DNA of 9,069 bases, from positions 1 to 9,069 of the forward strand of contig JAHZBS010000035.1 of NCBI GenBank assembly GCA_019423265.1, given 5' to 3'. Shown piece by piece: positions 1 through 6,146 of this stretch. The notes below the pieces were generated by a model. The model searched no databases, was not told the origin of the DNA, and saw nothing but the letters and a program-made list of their open reading frames with translations. This DNA is from Clostridiales bacterium. Lineage in GTDB: Bacteria; Bacillota_A; Clostridia; Lachnospirales; Bianqueaceae. Both the position numbers and the translations under genes were made by a program. Numbering within the stretch: position 1 is the first letter of the stretch; every line of letters begins with the position of its first letter.

Positions 1-369
1 AAGCTCATCAGTAGGCAGCACCGACTGCATGAGGATATTTCCGCGTGGGTCATAGAGCAGGGCATAGAGCTCGTTGTTTTCAAGCGGATAAACTGGCCGA
101 AGACGAATTTCCAGTGTTTGGGGGCGGCGGATCAAAGCGGAAAAGCTTTGTTCCATCAAAAGCAGCTCTTCATGGGTAGCATCCGGCTGAGCGTTTAAAA
201 CAGCTTCCCAGGAGGCGGCGGCTTCTGCGGCGGTATAGGTTGAACTGTATTCACCCGTCTTGCTGGTCTCGGCGGGAAAAAACATCTGTGGCAGTTGGAA
301 AAGAAAAATGAGACACGTCAAAGTTGCTGCAACGATTCGAAATTTGTTGTGTGTAAACTTGACTCTCAC
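1..369 (-). CDS. Unknown exported or membrane-anchored protein, N-terminal part (runs off window)
   Basis: An open frame of 123 codons reads leftwards from a GTG at 369 to the window edge with no stop. The N-terminus (MRVKFTHNKFRIVAATLTCL...) has a short basic stretch (K4, K8, R10) followed by a hydrophobic run to about residue 31 ending FFPA, which reads as a signal peptide or signal anchor. The part after it is soluble, with an Ala-rich stretch and then a segment (about residues 85-120) that looks like a beta-rich extracytoplasmic domain. I recognise no family. I chose GTG because AAAGG (minus strand, 383-379) sits 9 nt upstream of it; an in-frame ATG at 378 would abut that ribosome site directly. 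There is no lipobox cysteine in proper context. The gene is divergent from the glycan cluster and may not belong to it. Confidence 0.72.
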   Translation of the reverse strand, partial: MRVKFTHNKFRIVAATLTCLIFLFQLPQMFFPAETSKTGEYSSTYTAAEAAASWEAVLNAQPDATHEELLLMEQSFSALIRRPQTLEIRLRPVYPLENNELYALLYDPRGNILMQSVLPTDEL

Positions 370-407
370 GCCATCCATCCTTTCGGCATTAAAGTGCTGC
401 TTAAGAT

Positions 408-416
408 AGTATATCA
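408..416 (-). promoter_or_regulatory. Putative extended -10 promoter for the minus-strand gene
   Basis: On the minus strand the sequence reads TGATATACT, an extended -10 (TGnTATAmT type). It lies about 32-40 nt upstream of the GTG at 369, so a transcript would have a short leader carrying the AAAGG ribosome site. No convincing -35 hexamer is visible at 16-18 nt, which is tolerable for an extended -10 but lowers confidence. Confidence 0.4.
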
Positions 417-485
417 ATATTTTACAAAAAATCCACAGAAAACAGTAAATCCGATACAGGGAAAGCGAAAAATCACATGCGACGC

Positions 486-504
486 CCGCTTTCAGCGAAA
501 GTGG
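486..504. repeat. 19-nt palindrome in the divergent intergenic region
   Basis: CCGCTTTC, loop AGC, GAAAGTGG: eight base pairs including one G-T wobble around a 3-nt loop. It lies between the two divergent promoters, about 70 nt from the minus -10 and about 45 nt from the plus -35. No T-tract follows on either strand, so it does not look like an intrinsic terminator. A protein-binding operator is the most natural reading, but this is inference from position and symmetry only. Confidence 0.4.
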
Positions 505-540
505 TTTGGGGTTACAACCTTTAAAACAGGCTTCTCAACG

Positions 541-554
541 TGTAAACGCTTTCC
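541..554 (+). promoter_or_regulatory. Putative cre (CcpA-type) operator overlapping the -35
   Basis: TGTAAACGCTTTCC fits the Gram-positive catabolite responsive element consensus (TGWAARCGYTWNCW) at 13 of 14 positions, failing only at the last W. It overlaps the -35 of the plus-strand promoter, a position at which CcpA or a related LacI-family repressor would block RNA polymerase. If real, the glycan cluster is tuned by carbon source. A chance match, or an operator for another LacI-family regulator, cannot be excluded. Confidence 0.45.
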
Positions 555-578
555 ATTTTTTCTGTGAAATGCTATAAT
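550..578 (+). promoter_or_regulatory. Sigma-A type promoter of the glycan gene cluster
   Basis: A perfect TATAAT at 573-578 is preceded by TG at 570-571, giving an extended -10. The hexamer TTTCCA at 550-555 (4 of 6 to TTGACA) lies exactly 17 nt upstream. A second overlapping TATAAT follows at 578-583. Predicted transcription start is near 585, giving a leader of about 43 nt before the ATG at 628. This is the only strong promoter seen ahead of the six plus-strand genes. Confidence 0.7.
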
Positions 579-583
579 ATAAT

Positions 584-604
584 ATCACTGCGAAAAGCCG
601 TGAT
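584..604 (+). other. Short stem-loop at the predicted 5' end of the mRNA
   Basis: ATCAC pairs with GTGAT (5 bp); after one mismatch two more G-C pairs close a GAAAA loop. It coincides with the predicted transcription start, so the message may begin with this hairpin. Such 5'-terminal structures can protect mRNA in Firmicutes. The stem is short and its function is inferred. Confidence 0.35.
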
Positions 605-627
605 TAGAAATCTCCGGGAGAAGAAAT

Positions 628-2562
628 ATGACATTTGATGTTTGCATGGTGACATATAATTCGGCAAAGTGGATTCCAGCCTGTGTTCGTGCGCTTGCAA
701 AAGCTGAGTATGATTTAAAATGTATTAATCTGTACTTTGCTGATAACAGTTCCACAGATGATACCATACTGGTATTGGAGCGACAAAAAGAAATGTATGC
801 AGACCGCTTTGGCTTGTTTGAGATTTTGCGGCAGCCTGAAAACGGGGGCTTTGGAAAAGGGAGCAATGCGGCGGCACGCGCGGGAAAAGGAGATTTCATT
901 TTTTTCTATAACATAGATACGGAAATATTCCCGGATGCATTTTTGAAACTTGAAGCAGCGATTCGGAAGGCTTCCTCCCAAACCGCTGCTTTCGAACTGA
1001 GGCAGTTTCCCTATGAGCATCCCAAGTACTACGACCCTGTCACATTGGAAACCTCATGGATCAGCGGAGCCTGTTTTGTTCTGAAACGCAGTGTTTTTGA
1101 AGAAACGGGCGGTTTTGACGAGAGCATTTTCATGTACGGAGAGGATGTCGATCTTTCCTGGCACATCCGTGCGCTGGGCTACAGGCTGCAATATGTACCG
1201 GCGGCAATCACATGGCATTATGCCTATCAAAAACCCGGAGAAGAAAAACCTGCGCAGATCATAGGCAGTATGTCTGGAAACCTTGTATTATTGTATAAAT
1301 ACGGGACTCAAAAGCAGATCGGCGACGGAAAGAAATTGCTGAAAGCAGCACAGGCGCATATAAAAAAAGATATAAAAGCAAAATGGGAAGCGGAAGAAAA
1401 ACGCATTGATGCAAAGAGGAGCGAATACAGGGAATTTTATAAGAGCACCGTGTTGAGCAGTGGTTTTGTGCCGCTGTTTATAGGATTGGATTATGAGTTT
1501 GCCCGTGCGGGAGCTTTTTATCAGAACCAGCTTCCGAAAAAGAACGTTGAATTTACAGTCGTTATCCGCACCTACCAAAGGCCGGAAGTTTTGCGTTTTA
1601 CACTGGAAAGCCTTCGCAACCAGACATATCCTTTTTTCAAAGTAGTTGTGGTCGAGGATGGCGAAGTTCCGCAGGCGGAAAGTGTCGTAGATGAGGCGCG
1701 AGCATGGCTGGATATAACCTATTTGGCCGCAAAAGCTCGGTGGGGCCGGTGCCGTGCTGGAAATGAGGGCGTTGCACGGGCAAAGACAGAGTATGTATGC
1801 TTTCTGGATGATGACGATTATTTTTTTGCCGATCATCTGGAAGTAATGGCGCATGCCATCGAAAAACATCCGGAATCTGGCTTTTGGTGCGCGATGGCTG
1901 TGGAAGGGCGGTGCCGTTCTGCACAGCGGATGGAATTTGTATCGAAGAGAAACGTGGGAAAAGACTCGCTCCGCCCTATAGATTTTTTGGCGGACAACCC
2001 TGTTCCAATCCAAGCTGTTGTCTTTCGGAAGGAGCTTTACCAGAGCTGCGGGGGGCTTGACCCGGGGTTGGATGCTTTAGAAGACTGGGATTTGTGGATG
2101 CGCATGATTTGCCAGAGTCCTGTTTGGGGCATAGAGAAGGCAACCAGTATTTTCCGTGTACCGGCGGATGAAGCGGCATTTGCAAAACGAGATGCCGAGA
2201 TTGCGGCTTATCGTGGCCGGCTGTTTCAAAAAATGGCGGCATATACACTGCCGCTGTCTGCACAGGATGTATACGGATTGTTTTGGCAGCCGAAAAAAAA
2301 CAACGAAGGGCTGGATCGGGAGGCCTGGAGGATAAAGGCGATCGGTCTGACAAATTCCGCAACATGGCGGGCTACTCATATCTTACGCCGCATATTGCGG
2401 ACGCTTGGCGCAGGCTTACGGAAACTGGCTGGTCCAGAATCGGTCGATTTTGAAGCGGCATCGGCAGAAGACCTGTATGCTTATTGCATACAGGTGGAAG
2501 AATCAGTTTGCTGGCGGTTTGTGGTGTGTATCAAAAACATATTAAAGCGGATAAAAAAATAA
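628..2562 (+). CDS. Bifunctional glycosyltransferase with two GT2 domains
   Basis: A 644-aa cytoplasmic protein with two GT-A fold, family 2 glycosyltransferase modules. The first (about residues 1-240) has VTYNS near the start, DNSSTDDT, the NIDT metal/nucleotide-binding equivalent of the usual NPDT (residues 95-98) and a GGFDE...FMYGEDVDLSW block (E172, D173, D175) as in WbbL-like rhamnosyltransferases. The second (about 307-540) starts VVIRTYQRPE, has an acidic DDDD run at 394-397 and the catalytic-loop motif EDWDLW at 485-490. The last 80 or so residues are a basic helical tail (ending KNILKRIKK) that may touch the membrane. The start ATG has GGGAG 7 nt upstream. It is first in the operon. 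It probably adds two sugars of the repeat unit from nucleotide-sugar donors; donor and acceptor cannot be read from sequence. The first module is clearly paralogous to the GT2 protein at 6143-7042. Confidence 0.93.
   Translation: MTFDVCMVTYNSAKWIPACVRALAKAEYDLKCINLYFADNSSTDDTILVLERQKEMYADRFGLFEILRQPENGGFGKGSNAAARAGKGDFIFFYNIDTEIFPDAFLKLEAAIRKASSQTAAFELRQFPYEHPKYYDPVTLETSWISGACFVLKRSVFEETGGFDESIFMYGEDVDLSWHIRALGYRLQYVPAAITWHYAYQKPGEEKPAQIIGSMSGNLVLLYKYGTQKQIGDGKKLLKAAQAHIKKDIKAKWEAEEKRIDAKRSEYREFYKSTVLSSGFVPLFIGLDYEFARAGAFYQNQLPKKNVEFTVVIRTYQRPEVLRFTLESLRNQTYPFFKVVVVEDGEVPQAESVVDEARAWLDITYLAAKARWGRCRAGNEGVARAKTEYVCFLDDDDYFFADHLEVMAHAIEKHPESGFWCAMAVEGRCRSAQRMEFVSKRNVGKDSLRPIDFLADNPVPIQAVVFRKELYQSCGGLDPGLDALEDWDLWMRMICQSPVWGIEKATSIFRVPADEAAFAKRDAEIAAYRGRLFQKMAAYTLPLSAQDVYGLFWQPKKNNEGLDREAWRIKAIGLTNSATWRATHILRRILRTLGAGLRKLAGPESVDFEAASAEDLYAYCIQVEESVCWRFVVCIKNILKRIKK
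2471..2495. repeat. Perfect 10-bp inverted repeat inside the gene end
   Basis: ACCTGTATGC, spacer TTATT, GCATACAGGT: both arms are perfect complements. It lies in the coding region about 65 nt before the stop of the double GT2 gene, encoding roughly DLYAYCIQV. No T-run follows, so it is not a standard terminator. In the mRNA it would form a stable hairpin just ahead of the next ribosome site. Confidence 0.7.
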
Positions 2563-2580
2563 GAGAGAGACAGAAAAGAA

Positions 2581-2587
2581 AGAGGTG
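2581..2587 (+). promoter_or_regulatory. Ribosome binding site that supports a TTG start
   Basis: AGAGGTG sits 8 nt upstream of the TTG at 2596. No ATG or GTG in the right frame lies nearby, and the family's conserved N-terminal strand begins two residues later, so TTG is the start. Confidence 0.65.
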
Positions 2588-2595
2588 TATCTAAT

Positions 2596-3309
2596 TTGGG
2601 AATTACCGCAGTTGTCCCCGTGCGTGAAGGGAGCCGTAGGCTCAAAAATAAAAATGTGGCGCCCTTTGCAGGCACAAATTTGCTGATTAATAAGCTGAAC
2701 CAGCTAAAACAGGTAAAGGAAATAGAAACCATTGTGGTCTCTTCTGATTCAGACAAGATGCTCGAAATGGCGGTTTCTCAGGGAGTAAAAACGCATAAAA
2801 GGACGCTGGAATTTTGTGATGAAAAATCTAAGACATTTGGGGAAGTTGTTGCGCATATTTGTGAAAATGTTTCAGGTGAAGATATTTTGTGGGCGACTTG
2901 CACAGCGCCTCTGGTTTTTCCGAAACATTATCGCGAGGCAATTCGTCTATATAAAAGCGATGCCCTGAAAAATGGATATGATTCTCTGGTATCAATGGAG
3001 CAATTCCGTCGTTATCTTTGGGATGATAACGGCCCGGTGAATTATGAGCTGGGGATTAAGCATGTTCCGTCTCAGCAGCTCAAGCCGCTTTATTTTGTGA
3101 CAGATGGCATCCTGCTTGCACCAAGAAAAAAAATGATAGAATGGAATTATTTTCATGGGCCGAATCCTTATAGATATATTTTAGATAAACGCACCAGCAT
3201 TGATATTGACGATGGACTGGATCTTGCCTGCGCCCGTGCGTGGCTGGATATGGATGAAAGTGTTTCTCAAATTGACCCATATTGTGTAGATGATTTGAAA
3301 AGTTTGTAG
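2596..3309 (+). CDS. CMP-sugar synthetase-like cytidylyltransferase (acylneuraminate cytidylyltransferase family)
   Basis: A 237-aa protein of the NeuA/PseF/KdsB-type nucleotidyltransferase fold, which activates a 2-keto acidic sugar (sialic, pseudaminic or legionaminic acid, or Kdo) with CTP, giving a CMP-sugar and pyrophosphate. Seen directly: the N-terminal nucleotide-binding loop VPVREGSRRLKNKN (residues 7-20), the SSDSD segment near 50, and a C-terminal IDIDDGLDLACA (D203, D205) matching the family's IDT.EDL.LA ending. The usual QPTSPLR motif is altered to ATCTAPLV (100-107), so this is a divergent member. Length is normal for the family. The TTG start follows the previous stop by 33 nt. 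Its neighbour downstream resembles CMP-Kdo-using capsule transferases, which supports a CMP-sugar product. No NeuB-type synthase is in the window, so the exact sugar is unknown. Confidence 0.82.
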   Translation: MGITAVVPVREGSRRLKNKNVAPFAGTNLLINKLNQLKQVKEIETIVVSSDSDKMLEMAVSQGVKTHKRTLEFCDEKSKTFGEVVAHICENVSGEDILWATCTAPLVFPKHYREAIRLYKSDALKNGYDSLVSMEQFRRYLWDDNGPVNYELGIKHVPSQQLKPLYFVTDGILLAPRKKMIEWNYFHGPNPYRYILDKRTSIDIDDGLDLACARAWLDMDESVSQIDPYCVDDLKSL

Positions 3310-3448
3310 CATGAGGCTGATTAAGTCCCTCTCAGTAGCAAGAGCTTTCCGACGGGACGGGAAGACGGCAGAAAGTTAGAAACAGCGTATTTATAATAGA
3401 TTTGAATTAGTAAAGTGAGCCATTATCTGTAAAACGAAAGAGAAAAAT
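3310..3448 (+). other. Intergenic gap with a possible secondary promoter
   Basis: This 139-nt gap is the only sizeable break in the plus-strand operon. It holds a perfect TATAAT at 3392-3397 but no recognisable -35 at 16-18 nt. No terminator hairpin with a T-run is seen. A 22-codon frame (3311-3379) has no ribosome site and is not called. The ribosome site for the next gene is weak (GAAAGAG at 3436-3442, 6 nt before the ATG). Confidence 0.35.
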
Positions 3449-5293
3449 ATGATAATACCTTTCATTTTTGACCCCGCGCCGGGAAATAAAGCGCGTTGGT
3501 TATATGAGTTTTTAGAATTTGTAAAAATGCAAAGCAAAGAATCGTTTGGCACGGTCATTGCGCAAGAAGAGTACATTTGTCCTCTTTCCGAATGGAAAAA
3601 ACAAGGAAGAGGGGAAGTGGAGGGAGAACTGATTGTTTCCCATTCCATAACACAGCAGGAAATGGACCGTGTGCGGTTTTGTGTGCTGCCAGAAAAACTG
3701 TTCGAGCCTCTGTTTCTGCAAACAGGCTCTTTGTCTAACATGACAGCTTTTCTTGTGAAGCAGCGGTATATTCCGTGGGAAGAGTGGTTAGAGGCCACAT
3801 TTTCTGAATTGCAAAGGAATTCGGGCGAACGGGTGGAAGCGCTGATTATGTTTCGACAGTTTCACAGCGTGGATATAATTGCGAAAAAACATAATGTAAC
3901 AATATTTTACTACGATGCCGGAGCATTCCGCGGCCCTGTTTACCGTAATACGATTTATTTGGACACCTATGGCTTTTTTACAAATTGCGGCCTTGAACAG
4001 AGATTTCGTACGTTTTGCGAGCACAAGAAAGAACTCCAGCCAGAAAGACTTCTGTCGGCAAAAGAAATATTGGCTTTGATGTTGGAGCCTGCTCACAAAA
4101 ATAAAGTGAATTTAGTGGAACTTTCCCCGGAATATCAATGCGGTGTAGCTCTTCAAAGCGGGATTGCAGATTTGATGCTCCCCGAATCGCATACAAGAAA
4201 TGAGGACTTAATTGCAATGGCAGTCCGTAATTTCCCGCTGGAAAGTATATTAACACGAGGCGTTCCGGGCAGCACGATTGATACTTTCGGAACACGACCG
4301 GATTCCAGTGAGTTTGCATGTGACTTTATTGCAAAATGTGAATGCATTATTACGCGTGCTTCCAATATGGCGTATGAAGCGCTTTTGTATGGACGGCAGA
4401 TGTATTGTGTTGAAAAAGGTTTGTATCAATTCAAGGGGATGCATGACCTCAATTATCCCAAAAGCAGCGTGGAAAGCGATGCTTGGTTTGTCGCGTTTGT
4501 TGCAATGGGCTTTTATGTTCCTAGAGAATTTTTATATGACATGCAATATCTGCGCTGGCGTATTGAAGCTCCTTCGGAAATAGAAATATACAATAAGAAT
4601 TTAGATTATTATCTGGTCTGTAGAGGTATATCGCAGGAAGTGTTGACTGAACCCCAAAAAACACGATGGAGCGCGATTTTGTACGAACAGGGATTCGATC
4701 CATTTGGATATCCTACACAGCAGTCTCGTAATGTCAACGATACTTTAGCGTCCCTGATGAAGGATTTTATAGAGGAGCGAACAAAAGCGGGCCGGAACAT
4801 GGAATTTCAGGGGCGATTTTACTATATGTTGCAACAGACTGCTGCAATGTGGTATGCCAATGACATCTTATGGAAGGAAATTCAAAAAATAAAGAGTTGG
4901 AGCGATTCGCTGAACGAGAAAAAAAATCAAACAATACAGGATATGGAACAGAGAATTGCCGAAAAAGATCAGTGGATTCAGAAGCTGGAGACGCAGGTTG
5001 TCGAAAAAGACAGGTGGCAAAAAAAACTTGAAGGAGATATTCAAGAACAAAAGAGCGGAATTGCAGAAGAAAGAAAGACGTGGGCCTCCGAGAAAAAAGA
5101 ATTTATTCAGGAAAACGAATGTCTGAAAACAAAAATTGTTGAGCAAAAAAAGTGTTTATGGGAACTTGAGGAAAATTTGAAAAAAAGCCCGGTGAAAAGC
5201 GCGATTACGATCCTTCGAAAAAAAACAATTGCACCGCTTTCAGCTGGGCTGGAGGAGAAAATAAATCATGGAGAGAAAAACGGAGACGAGTGA
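3449..5293 (+). CDS. Capsule-type (KpsC/KpsS-like) GT-B glycosyltransferase with C-terminal coiled coil
   Basis: A 614-aa protein. Two blocks resemble the Capsule_synth (KpsC/KpsS) retaining beta-Kdo transferase fold. Residues 154-175 read DAGAFRG...NTIYLDTYG, like the E.GF.RP...TLD..G motif. Residues 302-334 read TRASNMAYEALLYG then GLYQFKGMHDL, like the S...EALLYG...Y...GL.D CMP-binding region. From about 474 to 585 the chain is rich in E, K and Q with heptad spacing, a long coiled coil containing two 14-residue repeats, then a basic end. No signal peptide or membrane helix is seen, so it acts in the cytoplasm. Known of the family: transfer of Kdo from CMP-Kdo. Inferred: it uses the CMP-sugar made by the preceding gene's product. 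The similarity is by motif pattern only and distant; a general GT-B enzyme of another family is the alternative. Confidence 0.6.
   Translation: MIIPFIFDPAPGNKARWLYEFLEFVKMQSKESFGTVIAQEEYICPLSEWKKQGRGEVEGELIVSHSITQQEMDRVRFCVLPEKLFEPLFLQTGSLSNMTAFLVKQRYIPWEEWLEATFSELQRNSGERVEALIMFRQFHSVDIIAKKHNVTIFYYDAGAFRGPVYRNTIYLDTYGFFTNCGLEQRFRTFCEHKKELQPERLLSAKEILALMLEPAHKNKVNLVELSPEYQCGVALQSGIADLMLPESHTRNEDLIAMAVRNFPLESILTRGVPGSTIDTFGTRPDSSEFACDFIAKCECIITRASNMAYEALLYGRQMYCVEKGLYQFKGMHDLNYPKSSVESDAWFVAFVAMGFYVPREFLYDMQYLRWRIEAPSEIEIYNKNLDYYLVCRGISQEVLTEPQKTRWSAILYEQGFDPFGYPTQQSRNVNDTLASLMKDFIEERTKAGRNMEFQGRFYYMLQQTAAMWYANDILWKEIQKIKSWSDSLNEKKNQTIQDMEQRIAEKDQWIQKLETQVVEKDRWQKKLEGDIQEQKSGIAEERKTWASEKKEFIQENECLKTKIVEQKKCLWELEENLKKSPVKSAITILRKKTIAPLSAGLEEKINHGEKNGDE
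4958..5041 (+). repeat. Two tandem 42-bp (14-residue) units in the coiled coil
   Basis: Residues 504-517 (AEKDQWIQKLETQV) and 518-531 (VEKDRWQKKLEGDI) match at 8 of 14 positions, sharing EKD.W..KLE. Fourteen residues is two heptads, so the repeat keeps coiled-coil register. At DNA level the copies have diverged, so the duplication is old or maintained by selection on the helix. Confidence 0.6.
5251..5257 (+). promoter_or_regulatory. Shine-Dalgarno for an alternative upstream start of the SDR gene
   Basis: GGAGGAG lies 10 nt before an ATG at 5268 in the frame of the SDR gene. A second site, GGAG at 5282-5285, lies 9 nt before the ATG at 5295. The first is the stronger ribosome site; the second gives the more family-like N-terminus. 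Which is used cannot be settled by eye. Confidence 0.45.
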
Positions 5294-5294
5294 T

Positions 5295-6146
5295 ATGAAT
5301 CAAAAAACAGTTTTGATTACTGGTGCGGGCGGATATATCGGGCACCATGTCGTTAAAGAATTTTTGGATCGCGGTTGTCGCGTAGTTGCGTCCGATTTTA
5401 TAAAAAAAGGAATCGATGATCGGGCAGAGTTTACGGACATCCCGATTTTCAGTGGAGCTCCCAACATTTACGAGCAGTTGGGAAAGCCAGATGTATTGGT
5501 GCATCTTGCTTGGCGGGATGGTTTTATTCATAATTCCCCCGCACATATGGAGGATCTTTCTAAGCATGTCATGTTTTTAAATCGGATGATTGACGGCGGA
5601 CTTCCAGTTCTGTCTGTCATGGGAAGCATGCATGAAGTAGGATATTGGGAAGGCGCAATTACAGCTTCTACGCCTTGCATGCCGCAAAGCCAATACGGAA
5701 TTGCCAAAAATGCTCTGAGGCAGTCTCTGCTGCTGTATGCACAGAATAAATCGATAGCCCTTCGGTGGTTGCGCGCCTATTATATTTATGGTGATGACAC
5801 ACACGGTTCTTCTATTTTTGCAAAGCTGACGCAGGCCGTTTCAGATGGGAAAAAGACGTTCCCATTTACAAGCGGGAAAAACAAGTATGATTTTATCCAT
5901 GTGGAGGAATTGGCACGGCAGATTGCGGCGGCTACGCTGCAGGAAAAGGAAAATGGTGTCATCAACGTCTGTACAGGAGAACCGAAAACACTAGCGAACC
6001 AGGTGGAGTGGTATATTAGAGCAAACCATTTTGATATTGAGCTGGAATACGGCGCATTTCCAGACCGTCCGTATGACTCTCCCGGTGTATGGGGAGATGC
6101 CAAAACGATTCAGTCGATATTAAAAGCAGAGGAGCGGAAGTCTTGA
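5295..6146 (+). CDS. NAD-dependent sugar epimerase/dehydratase (extended SDR)
   Basis: A 283-aa Rossmann-fold enzyme acting on a nucleotide sugar, most likely as epimerase, dehydratase or reductase. The N-terminus MNQKTVLITGAGGYIG carries the GxxGxxG NAD(P)-binding loop at residues 10-16. The catalytic triad is visible as S111 (in GSMHEVGYW), Y134 and K138 (YGIAK). The segment LRAYYIYG and the DFIHVEELA motif are typical of extended SDRs binding NDP-sugars. I chose ATG 5295 because it puts the first beta strand at the usual place and starts 1 nt after the previous stop; an ATG at 5268 would add nine residues and overlap the previous gene by 26 nt. It probably supplies or modifies a sugar donor for the neighbouring transferases. 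The exact substrate cannot be read from sequence. Confidence 0.88.
   Translation: MNQKTVLITGAGGYIGHHVVKEFLDRGCRVVASDFIKKGIDDRAEFTDIPIFSGAPNIYEQLGKPDVLVHLAWRDGFIHNSPAHMEDLSKHVMFLNRMIDGGLPVLSVMGSMHEVGYWEGAITASTPCMPQSQYGIAKNALRQSLLLYAQNKSIALRWLRAYYIYGDDTHGSSIFAKLTQAVSDGKKTFPFTSGKNKYDFIHVEELARQIAAATLQEKENGVINVCTGEPKTLANQVEWYIRANHFDIELEYGAFPDRPYDSPGVWGDAKTIQSILKAEERKS
6130..6134 (+). promoter_or_regulatory. Ribosome binding site that fixes a TTG start
   Basis: AGGAG (within GAGGAG) lies 8 nt before the TTG at 6143. The earlier in-frame ATG at 6089 has no ribosome site and would add 18 residues unlike a GT2 N-terminus and overlap the SDR gene by 58 nt. Confidence 0.7.

Noticed and set aside
300..330. 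Lipobox in the minus-strand exported protein
   Set aside because: The cysteine follows ATLT, which does not fit the L-[AS]-[GA]-C pattern.
429..437. DnaA-box-like AAATCCACA
   Set aside because: Two mismatches to TTATCCACA and no cluster of further boxes.
486..504. Palindrome as intrinsic terminator
   Set aside because: No run of T follows on either strand, and it lies upstream of both promoters.
295..567. Plus-strand 90-codon frame
   Set aside because: It runs antisense across the start of the better-supported minus-strand gene and through the promoter region, has no ribosome site and no protein-like composition.
1288..2013. Minus-strand 241-codon frame inside the double GT2 gene
   Set aside because: Antisense shadow of a gene with clear motifs; its translation is rich in Cys, Phe and His without any recognisable domain.
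3311..3379. Plus-strand 22-codon frame (MRLIKSLSVARAF...)
   Set aside because: No ribosome site, very short, and nothing suggests a leader peptide or toxin.
6089..6142. Upstream ATG extension of the 299-aa GT2 gene
   Set aside because: No ribosome site, and the extension would overlap the SDR gene by 58 nt; TTG 6143 has AGGAG at ideal spacing and a family-like N-terminus.
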